Translations under genes and position numbers: made by a program
In this document: one piece after another, positions 18,621 through 30,139 of the stretch
How positions within the stretch are numbered: the stretch's first letter is position 1
Layout: the number at the start of each line of letters is the position of its first letter
Notes under the pieces: generated by a model
Database searches by the model: none
Seen by the model: only the letters and a program-made list of their open reading frames with translations
Told to the model about the DNA's origin: nothing
Assembly: GCA_033032175.1 (NCBI GenBank)
Contig: CM065320.1
Location: 6,510,001 to 6,574,000 of the forward strand
DNA: 64,000 bases
Origin: Saturnia japonica
Lineage: Eukaryota; Arthropoda; Insecta; Lepidoptera; Saturniidae
Reading direction: 5' to 3'

Positions 18621-20904
18621 AAGTAATCACCTACGAAATGTTATTATGTTTTTTTTTAGTCCTGTGTATTATTACCTATTCGTCGCTGCATGGTAATTGC
18701 TATAAAAATACTTTAACAATATGAGGCTTAACCTACGACTTTATACTTACCTAAGTACATAATATTTTCGTTCTATATTAATGTGCTCTAACGTCTGAAC
18801 TAGTATCGAGCCTGTATCTCAAACGTTACTACTCTTGATTCTTACTTTAATATATTACAGTGGGACCTTGTTATGACTTATTAAAATTCTCATATACGAG
18901 TAATATAATTTCACGTGGAAATGACACAAGGTACTTTGCGATTTGTTATTATCTAACCTTACGTTGTCTACGTTATATTTATGCCGCACTGTGAAGTTGT
19001 GGTACTATCTCCCGGCCAGTGTGTTCCTTTTTCCCTACAACATTTGGTCTTTTGAACATAACATAAGAGACATTTTAGCAGAATGACTACGACAACCTGC
19101 GATGAACTGTAGATCCCTCGGTGGTCTCCGATATTGTTTGATTGCGCTGTGCTTTGTGGATTGTACAGTGCAGTCACTTTACCATACTACGATTTAAAAA
19201 AAAAACTTGCAGTCATAATGTAACAAGTTACACAAAAGTATTGTTACCTTGAAGTAATGGAAATAACATGATTGAGGTTTGCCGTTGTGTGTGCATCAAT
19301 TAGAAACTACGGAATAGATTTTGATATTTTTTCTGTCGTTTTACTGCTTAGATATTGTTCCTAATAAAAAAAAAAAAGAAAAATATATATATCACGATAT
19401 ATTCATAAACAATAATTCTGTGGTCCACGCGAGCGGTACCGCGGGCACAGCTAGTGATGAATAAAATTATTGACAGGAACATTCGGCAGAGCCTCAGAAA
19501 ATCAAGCTTGTACTGTTGTACCTACGCCGTATTTTTCTACGGTTCGGAGACTATAAAAACCGCAGGCAAGAAGCGCATAAATACTCTTGAGATTGCTGAA
19601 CTTACCACGCCACTTACGAGTACATAATGTATATAATTTGACATTGATTGCCCTTTAACTGTAAAGGGCAAATTTAAACTTATTCGCCGAGTTCTGTATT
19701 TTGATAACACATAATACACAATAATAATTTTGGTTAACTGCATAATGACGGTGGAAGGGCTAATTAACTAACATGTAAAAATTTAAAGTCAGTTAGCTTT
19801 TCCACCATCGATATTATAAGAAGTCCCATAGAACAGAATATCTTAGTAAGAAGGGTTCAGGGAACAAGACCTCGTGAATATAGACCAGGCCATTGGACGA
19901 ACCCTGTCCGTTCCAGCTTAGCACAGGTGTCCATATAAGATGGGATAATATGTCTAGTAAAGGAGTACAATACTTGGAACCTAACAATTAATATGAAAAC
20001 CGCGCTTAAAATGGAAGGTCACACCCTCTCCTAATGGGTTTGATGAGGTCCGTCTTATCTAGAGTAACGAGACTAACCAGGCATATATGTATTATAAAAA
20101 TAAACTAAATTCAACGAACTCGAAAAAAATTATGTTATAAAAAAAACTTCTTGGTTAAAATACAAAGTAAACATAAACAAGTTTAAATAGCTTTGCGTGC
20201 TATGTCGTCCTAGTGGTATATTTCGTGTAGGAGAAACAGCAATTAAATAAAAACGACACCTCAACTCAGTCTCGTCTTTCGGTATTTGTCCAGTATAAGC
20301 TTTGAGAATACCCAACTAAAATAATTTTAAATGTTAACCGATATTATCCAAAAGACAAAGGCATACAAATGTTATGTTTGCAATCCTTTACGAAAATCTA
20401 TCTAAAAACAATTAAAATAATAAAATCTATGTTTAATGTAAGAAAGTGGAAAAGTTTTTTCGTTTGCTTGTTTAAACACGCTAATCTCAGGAGCTACCAT
20501 TCGGATTCATATTCATATATCAATAACATTAGGCTACAACTCTCAGATAGCCAGAAGTATTGATTTTTGTTAAGTAAGTCGGAAGTCGAAGCCCTTTCCA
20601 GCTGCTTTATCCGCATGCGCTGGCATATTGGTGAACGATACGTAAATGCAATGTTCAATTTTCTACAAAAATATTGGTCCTTTAGTAGTTTAGGAAAAAA
20701 TTAAAAATAAAATAATTTGTACATGCGGGAAGTGACAACAATTATTATGATAGGTTTACACGGTTGCTTTAGCGGCTCGGTGTTTGTTGTATGAAAAACT
20801 CAAATAAAACCGTGGGGCACAGCTAGCTAGATATTAATACACGAGCGTACAGAAAATATACTTTCTGATAAAGTTATAATCATTTGGATTAGTTTGGTAT
20901 TTTT
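18621..20904. other. AT-rich, no gene; short repeat ends
   Basis: Reverse-oriented ends of the GCTAGT-bounded repeat families occur at about 19425-19455 (GCGGGCACAGCTAGT) and 20800-20830 (CCGTGGGGCACAGCTAG). The segment 19850-20060 is non-repetitive and somewhat GC-richer but has no long frame. Otherwise nothing is seen. Confidence 0.35.
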
Positions 20905-21105
20905 CATCGTGATGAAACCATGACATGGTGGTAGGGGCCTTTTCTAATGCCCGCTTGGCTAGCTACCACCCTCAGGTTGAAAATCTGTCACCAAACAGCA
21001 ATAGGCGTGTTCCGGCAGCTGCACTTGAGAGCTAGTTTTCCACTAGGTTCAGCGTGCTACCATGTTGGCCCGTCGTCACTTAAGATCAAGTGAGAGTGTG
21101 GTCAC
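20905..21105 (+). mobile_element. SINE family S2, copy b (5'-truncated)
   Basis: It begins in the body at CATCGTGATGAAACCATG and runs through GGCTAGCTACCACCCTCAGG and GCAGCTGCACTTGAGAGC to CGTCACTTAAGATCA. The tRNA-like head is missing, as expected from 5' truncation during reverse transcription. Confidence 0.75.
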
Positions 21106-21588
21106 AACGCTAAACCTATAAAACCTATACAGACAGACGCACAAAAATATCAAAAATTGTCCAAATGTGTTCTATCCATGCACAGAGATCTCCATGATTC
21201 TAAACCACCCACGTGGTATTTTTTCTCAAATAACTTCAATATAACAGGAGTTTTTACTCTTTTGTTAAAGTATAGATTTTAAAGAGATAATGTACTGTAA
21301 GAGACATATAACCACAGGCTTAGTAAAAGAGAAACAGCGTAACATCTTTATGCTTTTATTCATTCTACGATATTCATTTTAGCTCGATTCAACAATGCTT
21401 TATTAACATTTCATTTCAACATTAACAACTTCCGCCACAATATAATTCAAACCAGATACACAGATTTATAACGAAAGTCATTTTTATTTAATAAGTTGTG
21501 TATGAAGCCAACAGTGCCCACTGTACATTCATATCTATTCATCATAAATAATTATTATAATTAATAAGCGTCTCTATATTTTCTCCGT
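21106..21588. other. AT-rich, nothing recognised
   Basis: No frame, no repeat ends and no homology noted. Confidence 0.35.
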
Positions 21589-21955
21589 CTATATGAATAA
21601 ATCTGTAGTTCTGTCAGTTAACTTTTTGTCCAAATTTCCCGATAGGATACTTCCGATAAATGTTCATGAATTTTTAACCGATTCTGATCAAATTTTGTAG
21701 ACGGGAAGCATACATCATACCATAATCGAAAGGCTATATGAATCTTAAATAATGCAATAGAAATCGTAGAATGGCATAATAATTTTCAACCAATTTTAAT
21801 GTAAAATGTAACTACACGGGAAATACATGCCACTCCACAATTGATACGCCTCATGAATTGTCAAAAATATGAGTAAAAAAAATTAAGGGTTTTAAATAAC
21901 TACTGCGTAGTAACAACTGCGTGCAGAGCCACGGGCACTCCGCTAGTTGTAAATA
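21589..21955 (+). repeat. Dispersed repeat family A, copy 2
   Basis: It starts GAATAAATCTGTAGTTCTGTC, contains AATTTCCCGATAGG and ACACGGGAAATACATGCC, and ends GAGCCACGGGCACTCCGCTAGT. It is shorter than copy 1 through an internal deletion. Confidence 0.7.
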
Positions 21956-23094
21956 AAAGTGGTTAACCGAAGAAATTCTTGCGGTTAAAAATAACTTATT
22001 TTATAAGAACAAATTGGTAATACTTTCTCTTTAAATTGTAGCAATTAAAAACGAAATAAAATAAAAAATGTTTTTGTTTCCATTAAACTAAAACTTTATA
22101 ATTTTATGCATTTTTTTAAATTTAATTTAACCAAGTAAATAAACGTCATTACTTGTCAACTAAGTTATATATTATATATACTTTTCATAAATAATTGGTT
22201 AATAATATTATTTCTTATTAGAATTAATAACATTTTAAGAATCTTCATTGTGAAGTGTTGTAGATAGATGTTATAGATAGTGATATACTAAAGTGAATGT
22301 CTCTGTCCTCTGACTGTTTGTGCTGCCACCCGACCGTTGTCCAGATAAAAGCTTCTCCATAGCACGAAAAAGCACTCACTCCAAATATTGATTTGTTATT
22401 TTGTCGCTACGAAAACGTGAGAGATATGTGTCTTGGCTTACATAAACCATATAGATACATTAATAATTGCTTAAAAGCAACCTAATGAAAACCATAAATA
22501 AATTTGGGTTACTAAAAATATTTTAAAATATTAGTTATTGATATTCCAACATAATTACTTAAGTGACTTTGCTGGACATAATCCAGTATATCCCCTATAA
22601 TCCAGTGTTATCCAAATGTTACCATTATTAAAACAGGTCTGTAGCTAGTAACACTAACGTCGAGAACCGCCAGACGCTAAATCCTAATTAACTGCTTGAT
22701 TAGAACTGGAATAAAAAGCTCGTAATCTTAATTGGTATTTTTAATCAAAGCTCTCAGAGCGACGAATGAATATTTCTACGAAGATATTTCTAAACGTAAT
22801 ACTCGTTATTTGTTTATTCGGCTCACGCCGGTTGAATTCTTTTTAAATTGCTTTATTTAATTATAAAAATTATTTCATTAAAAAATATGCACAGGCAAGA
22901 ACGTAAGGATCTTCAGAATATAATAATAAACCATTTACTATTTTTCTTTTAAAATTGCCTGTTGATTCTCGGAAATAACTACCTAAGTTACAATTTTACT
23001 TTGGTAACTTTTGATACAGATTGTAAATACAGATTGGTGTTGTTGCTAAAATAAACAATATTTAGCAGACGTAAATTTTATAGCCTAAATAGGC
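21956..23094. other. AT-rich; possible regulatory patch
   Basis: No gene is visible. Bases ~22640-22800 are unique and carry several homeodomain-like sites (TCCTAATTAACTGCTTGATT, CTTAATTGG, TTTAATCAAAG). The remainder is featureless. Confidence 0.3.
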
Positions 23095-23330
23095 ACAGTA
23101 CAAGTACTATTTGATATAAAAGCATACGGTCCGCCTGATGGTAAGCGGCTACCTTAGCCTATGGGAGCTCGTAATACCATAGGTCTCACTAGCGCGTTGC
23201 CGACCTTGAACCCAAGGAGCTCTTGAAACCCTACCCACCACAGGAACACAACATAAGGTTATTTCGCTGCGATCTTCTGTAGGGTGGAGGTATTCCAAAC
23301 AGTCGGGCTGCCTCAAGTAAAAAGAAACTA
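23095..23330 (+). repeat. Dispersed repeat family C, copy 1
   Basis: It carries GTCCGCCTGATGGTAAGCGG, GCGCGTTGCCGACCTTGAAC and CTGTAGGGTGGAGGTATTCC followed by CAGTCGGGCTGCC. The reverse-complement copy at 60365-60550 has the same three blocks. This is a widespread lepidopteran repeat type. No coding capacity is seen. Confidence 0.65.
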
Positions 23331-23374
23331 TACTATACTACGAGATTACTACTACTATACTATGAAACTATATA

Positions 23375-23600
23375 TACTTGCGGTGTCCCACGGTTTCACC
23401 CGTGTTAAATTTATTCGACTAACTCTCCACCGCGCCATTGGCCACGCACCCATGTAGCCTATCGTTGTTCTCACTTCCCGACCTTGTCTATAACTGGCTA
23501 GATTGTTTGACTTTCAGGGTTACTTTTCCGCTACTTAAGGGTCGTAGCGTGGAGTTATGTACTCTATAACCTTCCACAATAAATAGGCTATGATATGCAA
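23375..23600 (+). repeat. Dispersed repeat family B, copy 1
   Basis: Key blocks are TCCCACGGTTTCACCCGTGT, TAAATTTATTCGACTAACTC, GTAGCCTATCGTTGTTCTC and GGGTCGTAGCGTGGAGTTAT, then AATAGGCTATGA. Related copies lie at 25230, 46165, 55745 (reverse), 61980 and 62772. Confidence 0.65.
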
Positions 23601-24304
23601 AAAAAGAACAAATTAAACTGTTAGTTCCAAAGGTTAGCACGTCTAAATAAAGACTCTCTTGAACTTTATAATATGTATTAGTATAGATGTTAACTTTTTA
23701 AAGTTCATTCTTTTTAAAGGCCAAAGTGTGCAGCCGGGATTAGTGGTTGAAATAATATTTAAGACAGTGGTACAGAAATAGGATGAAGTTGCAGTACGCT
23801 GTAAGTGGGTACAATAAAACTATAGGTACATTAATGTTACGCTGGTGCGCAGCGCCGCGCCGTACCGTTAACGAGATAACGAGAACCACTGGCCGCCGCG
23901 CCGCGCTGCCACCCCTTACACATATAATTTATACCGTCCGAGCTCGTTAAAAACTTACAAAGACGCACATTGTTAGTGCAGCCAATATACGCGGTTATCC
24001 GAGGATATACGAGCGCCCTAACGACTGCTTGCTCGCCTCACATATAAGCTATTGCGCGAACGACCCTGTTCTACATGCTATATAAATTCAACACTCCGCG
24101 TAGATGATGTATATTTACTACGATAACGATTTCTGTAGTTATTTATATACTGATTAGTTTTAAAAACATGTAAGTATGTACTTATGAGGTTATAATAATT
24201 ATATAGCGTAAAAAAAATTTCCCCACATAACTACAACATGATGAAGTTAGCTATCAATGTTTAATTTTATCGTTTACAAGTTTTAACGTAATGGTCACAA
24301 TTTC
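23601..24304. other. No gene; GC-rich patch at 23840-23920
   Basis: A block with GCGCAGCGCCGCGCCG and CCGCCGCGCCGCGCTGCC lies at about 23845-23915, in otherwise AT-rich DNA. No frame or repeat homology is seen. Confidence 0.35.
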
Positions 24305-24560
24305 ACCTGATATTATTATAAGTGACGATGTGGCCCAAGATGGTGACACGCTAAGCCTAGTGGAGGAACTGGCTCTCAAGTGCAGCTGCCGGAACACACC
24401 TATTAGGTGCTTGTGGATGTACAACTTGAGGGTGGTGGCTAGCTAGGTACTAGGCAAGCATTAGAAAATACCCTACCACCAAGCTATGGTTTCATCACGA
24501 TGTTTTCCTTTACTTAAAGCTCAGGCTCATTGCAGGGATTGAACTCACTTGAGGTAATCT
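24305..24560 (-). mobile_element. SINE family S2, copy c
   Basis: It is the reverse-orientation copy with GTGACGATGTGGCCCAAGAT, CTCAAGTGCAGCTGCCGG and GGTTTCATCACGATGTTTTC. The B-box region has decayed to a GATTGAACTCAC-like string. Confidence 0.75.
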
Positions 24561-24639
24561 CTGGAATTACTGATACGACTCTTAAAATTATTTCAGTACT
24601 AAGATACATACTGCATCATATTTTTTTAACTGACTTTAC

Positions 24640-24890
24640 AAAAATACGGATGTTACTCAATTCGAATATGTTTTTTTTTTGTAAATGGATGTTCCGCCTT
24701 AACTTCTTTGTTTATGAACCGAATTGGTGGTTCTTTTTTTTTTATATCGGATACCTCAAGGGTGGTCCCATTTTAATTTTATTGGTATAGTACCTTCAAC
24801 TTCGAAGATACACCAGGGAACTATTGAAAATCATTGAAGTTAGTTTTATTTTTTGTTAAAAATTGACTTTTAAATAAAAAGGTCAGATAA
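24640..24890 (+). repeat. Dispersed repeat family F, copy 1
   Basis: It carries ACTTCTTTGTTTATGAACCG, GAAGATACACCAGGGAACT and AATCATTGAAG. The 54405-54690 copy follows the same order. A third, shorter relative ends near 25650. It resembles the 3' part of a LINE, but no protein block is recognisable. Confidence 0.6.
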
Positions 24891-25229
24891 ATGGTTACCT
24901 ATTGGTTACCTCTGACTAAGTAATTTTGAGACAACCTACACTAAATATCATATGGCTTACCTCATCTACCTCAAACGTGTAGGTAAATAAATATGGTTCA
25001 TGTATATAATCACAGCAATCCCCGTACTAACTCATTGTTAGTAATAAAGAATGAACGCTTACCTAATGGAAAATCCGTGTGCTGATGCAATCTGCCGCGA
25101 AGCTTTTAGGCCATTCGAGCGAGCTTCGTTTTTCACTTTAGCTGATATGCGTGCAATTACCACCTCAGTGAGGAACATTTACAATTACTAGACAGTTTAC
25201 TTGTGAGTATGTTTATTTAAAATCTAGCT

Positions 25230-25400
25230 GGGTAGTGGGTACTACGGTCTCATCTGTGTTAAATTTATTGGACCAACTTTCTATCTTGCAGCCTCCAACG
25301 CATCCCTGTAGCCTAGCGTTGTTCTCGCTACAACTTGCCAGAGTTGACTTTCATGGGTACTGCTCCGTTCCCTAGGGTCATAGCGTGAAGTTATTAACCT
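25230..25400 (+). repeat. Dispersed repeat family B, copy 2
   Basis: It shares ACTACGGTCTCATCTGTGTT, CTGTAGCCTAGCGTTGTTCT and GGGTCATAGCGTGAAGTTAT with copy 1, with many substitutions. It ends as a family F piece begins. Confidence 0.55.
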
Positions 25401-25650
25401 TTTTAATAGTAGCTTGTGCCTGTCACTCTATGCGCAAGAAATTAGTTTTGTTCTTCCGCTCGTACTCCGCGTTTTATCGGGACATGAAATGGGATGCTTT
25501 AACTGATTTCAAGTTAATTCTAGAAAATTTTGGTAGTTTTATTTTTTTAACTTACTTAAAAAATGGAGGAGGTTTTCAATTCTAATATATTTTTTATAGA
25601 TGTTTAGCCATAACTTCTTTGTTTATTAAATTATGTGAAATTTTTATATG
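25401..25650 (+). repeat. Dispersed repeat family F, copy 2
   Basis: It matches 24640-24890 and 54405-54690 through CTTACTTAAAAAATGGAGG, TTCTAATATATTTTTTATAG and ATAACTTCTTTGTTTATTAA. Confidence 0.5.
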
Positions 25651-25946
25651 AAATAAAGTATAGATATGAAGTAGTAAATACGCTTTATTATTTAATACTA
25701 GCTGGTACCCGCAACTTCGTCGGCGTATTATTGGATATACACAGACTGATTTCGGAACTTGAATCATAGATGGGTTTGTCTCTATGTGTATGGTGTTCGC
25801 GATCCCTAACACCCCGATATATTACTGCATATGCACCGGCGGATTTCGTAATAAGAAAAACCAAAAAAATCATAAATGAGTCTGTTTATCACTGTGTGTA
25901 TGGTTATTGTACGAACAATAACCGTCTCAATAAAACTTTAAAAATA
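25651..25946. other. Repeat end and AT-rich spacer
   Basis: ACTAGCTGGTACCCGCAACTT near 25698 is a CTAGCTG-type repeat start (compare 45738). The rest up to the pogo-like element shows no frame I accept. Confidence 0.35.
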
Positions 25947-26593
25947 CAGTGTAAACTCTTTATAACGTTATCCTTTATAACGATAAACTCCCTATAACGT
26001 TGAAGGAGCCCAACTTGGTTGGTTTGCGTTAAAACCCACATATTGAAACACTCTTTATAGCGATACGCCATTCTCTATTACGAAGAAATGTGTTCATATT
26101 TTTATACAGTAAATATTTATTATCGGTATTATTGTTTATTATCAGGTAACAAAAGACTTTGAAGCTCCGAAACAACCGAGGTCGGTCTAGGCTTTTGTTA
26201 TCCTTAATTGCTTTGAACACGTGCAGTATGACGCATTTTTTTCTCGGAAGTGATGGTCTTCGATCAAGCATACTGGGTTACCTATCGTATTATCAGTTGT
26301 AAACCTACTTTGAAACTGTTAACATGGCCAGTAAACGGAAAGCGATTAGTGTTGACGAAAAAGTTTGATAGAAGAAGATAGGAATAAAATACATCAAATA
26401 ATACAAAACAAGTACTGGCATAGCAAAAAACGTCAGACAAAGTTATCAGACTATATGTGTAAACAATAATTTATAAGCATTTATTATCTAAGACATACAT
26501 ATTAAAAATTCTTGTTAATTTGGTTGTTTTTTTTATTCACTCCATATAACGATAACTCAGTCCCTTGAGTTTCGTTATAAAGAGTTTACACTG
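25947..26593 (+). mobile_element. Pogo/Tigger-like DNA transposon, internally deleted
   Basis: Both ends carry a perfect 21-bp inverted repeat beginning CAGTGTAAACTCTTTATAAC (25947-25967 and, reversed, 26573-26593). They are flanked by TA on each side (25945-25946 and 26594-26595). TATAACG words are repeated just inside both ends. The CAGT start and TA target fit the Tc1/mariner-pogo group. A vestige of the transposase start is present at 26324. At 647 bp it is a non-autonomous deletion derivative. Confidence 0.85.
26324..26368 (+). pseudogene. Vestigial pogo/Tigger transposase N-terminus
   Basis: ATG at 26324 begins MASKRKAISVDEKV and then hits a stop. The Lys/Arg-rich start followed by an aliphatic residue, Ser and a Glu-Lys pair is typical of the CENP-B-like DNA-binding domain of Tigger transposases. 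A few codons further on (TGIAKNVRQSYQTI in another frame) may be more of the same domain. The rest of the gene is absent. Confidence 0.5.
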
Positions 26594-26599
26594 TAATTA

Positions 26600-26780
26600 A
26601 AATAATCCCTTAGGTAGCCTGTCCACTGATGCGAGTCAAGGCTGCGGAACTGTGTTACGGACTGTCTGTCCATTGGAACTGAGCGAGGCAGCGGAGCTGT
26701 GTTGCGAGTAATTCAAACCGGATGGAGTACAGTTGGTCAGGATTAGCAAAGGACGTAGGCATCGAAAGACGGATTTCAAT
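26600..26780. repeat. Imperfect ~50-bp duplication
   Basis: GTCCACTGATGCGAGTCAAG followed by GCGGAACTGTGTTACGGA is echoed about 50 bp later by GTCCATTGGAACTGAGCGAG followed by GCGGAGCTGTGTTGCGAG. It may be one end of an unidentified MITE; no second end was located. Confidence 0.45.
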
Positions 26781-26893
26781 ATAAATTTTGTATAAATAAA
26801 TAATAACAGTTAAAAACTAAAAAAAGACGCTTTTATAGAAAATCCAACTAAAAAAAAGAAAATAAATTTTAATAAATTTGAATTTAAAATAAT

Positions 26894-27102
26894 GTAAAAT
26901 TATAAATTAAGAATAGTGTAAATAAGAAAAAAAAAAATTGTAAAAAAACGTAGGGTGCATGGTGTCAATAGTTATAAATATTTTATTGAGAGATATGAGT
27001 AGAAGGATTATCATTTTGTAATATTTTAAAAAGCACACCACGCTTTTTTTACAGTAAACTACTTTTTTTTTAATTTACACTATTCTTAATTTATAATTTT
27101 AC
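26894..27102. mobile_element. Fold-back element (long inverted repeat)
   Basis: A 30-bp arm (26894-26923) is an exact reverse complement of 27073-27102. The pairing continues imperfectly both outward (about 26865 and 27125) and inward (GTAAAAAAACG near 26940 against CGCTTTTTTTAC near 27041). The whole can fold into one long stem. No coding sequence is present, which fits a fold-back MITE. Confidence 0.7.
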
Positions 27103-27129
27103 TCTATCTTTAATTCAATTATTTGTTTT

Positions 27130-28559
27130 GTTCTATATCGAATCAGCTTTTTGACCGTTACATGCTCAGTTAATCATTTGTTTTTCAACTCAGTCATATC
27201 CTAGTGTAATTCACAGTTGTTTTTATCGTTTTGTTTCAATACCCGTCAGATTTCTCAATAGGTAGTTTCAATAGCCGCCAAATCCGGTTAGACCAATTTA
27301 TAGGCGTGCAGCATTATGGCAGGTAATTGTCATGGCGTGATTGTTTATATTAATGACCGTTTTAGTTTTTGCATGTGATTCTATGTCATGCATTTTAATT
27401 AATAATGTCTCATTTGACAAAAACTATAGCACAAGTTTCTCCGGAAAAAGTAAGAAGTCAAGTCTTCAACAAAAATAATTGGAAAAGTGAGAAAAAGCGA
27501 TGTGAATTGTAAATCAAAGTTCCATAAGATTTGTTATACAGGTTGATATCAGATGTCCTATTTTTGAATGTATAAGTGTTCACCGAATTGTGTTTTCATT
27601 TTTTTCTATTTCGAATTTGTGTTTGTTGTTAATTTGGCTTATTACAAAGACATCGAAATTGGTAATAATGATAATGAAAGATAATCACGATTTGGAATGC
27701 GTACCTATAGAAGAAAATGAAAATGTTGTTAAGTAGGTACTTTATAAAATGAGAATATTGTTAATTAATATATAACTGTCTTTTGAATTGTTTAAATTTT
27801 ATAGGATTTTCGATATTTTACTTTAAATATTTCTTTTTTCAAACACCTGTAAACTTAAATAATTTGAAATAATCCTTTTCAATCTCTGCTAGATCCATTT
27901 TTCTTAGAAACAAAAGCCGCTAAATCTCCAAGTTATTATCAATGACCGCTACTTCCACTTTTTCCTGACATATTTTGTTTAAAAACTCGTTAACTACAGT
28001 AATTCATATGAAGACAATTGTTAACACCGAAAGCATTTTTTTTTCTTTTAATTAAAATATTATTGATCCATTTTTTTTTATTTCCAACAAAAAATTGAAA
28101 TACCGGAAAATCAACCTTTCTGGATCTGACGGAATTTGATACTATACGACACAATTAACTTGTAGCAAAACTGTATAAACCAGATAATTTACAATAGCTA
28201 TGTCGTTTAAAATATTTAAACTCTCGCAAGCCACGGTTGACAGCGCACGGCACATTTCAATCATAAAATAAAACAGTAATTATTCCGTACTGTGTAGTTA
28301 AAGAGTTTAAAAACACTTCAACCAATCTTAAAAAGAATATTGCTTTGATATTATAGTTAAGTATTAGAAATATAATACATTTCTTATTAAGTATAACAAT
28401 GTCAATAAATCAACAAACCAGTTGGCGTTGACATCGATGTCATTTCACAATTATTGCAATACGCATAATAAATAAACAAACCGGTTGTCGTGGAAACTAA
28501 TGTCATTTCATACGCATTGGTGTTCCTATATTTCCCTCTTACATACTTTGATCTTTTAT
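27130..28559. other. AT-rich, no gene recognised
   Basis: A 35-codon ATG frame at 27404-27511 (MSHLTKTIAQVSPEKVR..) lacks any family I recognise and may be chance. The rest shows no features. Confidence 0.35.
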
Positions 28560-28735
28560 TTTCTACCGTTAAAGTTTTATTTTCGCTATAAAAATTACCC
28601 TATGTCCTTTCCCAAGTTCCAATCTATCTTTATACCAGAATTCATAGAAATTGGTTTAGCGATTTAGGCGTGAAAACGTAGCAGACAGACAGAGTTACTT
28701 TTGCATTTATAATATTAATTAATATAGTATGGATT
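28560..28735 (+). repeat. Dispersed repeat family G end
   Basis: It contains CCCTATGTCCTTTCCCAAG, AATTGGTTTAGCGATTTAGG and GCGTGAAAACGTAGCAGACAG, then CATTTATAATATTAATTAAT. This is a repeat 3' end typical of Lepidoptera. There is no protein. Confidence 0.5.
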
Positions 28736-29264
28736 TACTAACTGATATCCCTGCGACTACGTTTACATGAATATGCTTTCGATGTTCCACGGAACTACTG
28801 TCTTATATGGATTCAAAGTGGGCTGTCTAATAGTTATTTATAATTTCTGCTTAGTCCTTATGGAAAAACCAATTGATATGTAGCTTAGGTTTAATGTTTA
28901 ATCCTACATTAATCTAATAAGTACATTGAAATTTTAACGTTTATTTTAAAATGATCAACACGAAAAATTTACTTCATTACTTGTTAAGTTTTTCCAAATG
29001 AAATTTGTAGTATTTTAACTGATTAAAGTTACTAATTAATAAATTTAACATGAATAAGTAACTTACGTATAGATTTGTATGAAATTTCGGTTTTAAACGA
29101 GATCCGAATCCGGAAGCTAATTTACGTATAATATATAAATATAGGTAGTTGATCAAACACTAAACAAATATTTATATACAGTTCATTTGTTTTTAAAGTG
29201 AGTGGTTCATTAAGTCACTGATGAAGTACTACAAACCTTAATAAATATCTAGCTTGAAGCAAGC
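28736..29264. other. AT-rich, nothing recognised
   Basis: No frame or repeat end seen. Confidence 0.35.
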
Positions 29265-29530
29265 ATTGTGGGTTGTCCCTTACATGACAATGAATGAAGG
29301 AACACAGAATAGCTGACACGGGAGTTGGGACACTACGACTGCTAGGTAGAGAGCGCGAGCCGCACGGATCATGGACTTGTGCTCGGCTAAACACAAATCA
29401 ACAACGATTCTCCATTTGTTAGACACGGGAATGTAATTATGGCCGGAACACTTGGCGGGGTGCGGCCAGCAACGCGCGAGGGGCTCCGTCATTCAAGCTT
29501 TTAGTTTGTTGCTCGACAACGATCGTTACT
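29265..29530. promoter_or_regulatory. Candidate cis-regulatory island 3
   Basis: It is a sharply bounded, unique, GC-richer block with TGTAATTATGGCCGG, CTTGGCGGGGTGCGGCC, AACGCGCGAGGGGCTCCG and AACACAAATCAACAACGATT. A 70-codon minus-strand frame covers it (29280-29492), but the composition looks more like conserved non-coding DNA than protein. It contains no repeat family seen elsewhere here. Confidence 0.35.
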
Positions 29531-29540
29531 TTTCAATCAT

Positions 29541-29561
29541 AATATATATATATATATATCT
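29541..29561. repeat. (AT)n microsatellite
   Basis: A pure AT dinucleotide run of about 20 bases. A similar one lies at about 54106-54123. Confidence 0.85.
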
Positions 29562-29599
29562 GTACATTCTATTATTATAGTATAAGAGTTACTTTAAAT

Positions 29600-29990
29600 A
29601 TCTGATTCAGTAAGGATATTGAAAATATTATTATATTTACAACTAACAATCACCCACGACTTTGTTCGCATTAATTACAGTATCAAATGTAATAAGTATA
29701 AAAAATTGCTAATATCACTCAGAATTTTTAGAATCGGATCAGTAGTCCCAAAGATTTTATCTCTTTATCTATTTGTAACTAACAACCGCCCGCGACTTCG
29801 TTTGCGTAAATCTATCTATACTTACTATTGTAATCCTTACTTCTCCATGGCAAGAAAACACATCGCTGAACGCTTAGTACTTGTAAATGATTTCTTAAAA
29901 CTTTAAAAACTTAATAATTGAATGATGAAACAGTAATGTTTTTTTAAAGATAAAATCCAAGTATCTAGAAGTAAAAAAGAAAAATATTGA
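29600..29990. repeat. Repeat ends in tandem
   Basis: Two related ends, ACAACTAACAATCACCCACG (near 29640) and GTAACTAACAACCGCCCGCG (near 29775), stand about 135 bp apart. The piece ACATCGCTGAACGCTTAGTA (29858) has a relative at about 52210 (ACATCGCTGAACGCGTAGTG). Confidence 0.45.
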
Positions 29991-30139
29991 TCAAAATCTA
30001 ACCAGTTGTTTTTAATACAAATAAAAATACCAAATTTTGCAAGCACGGTCTATGTCGATATGCTAAAATGAAATAAAACAAGAAATGAGAAATAATTGAA
30101 TGTGTGTATGTGTACAAATTGTTGTAATGAATTTAAAAG

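Noticed and set aside
27404..27511. 35-codon ATG frame
   Set aside because: It is too short, has no recognised family, and lies in AT-rich DNA without splice or repeat context.
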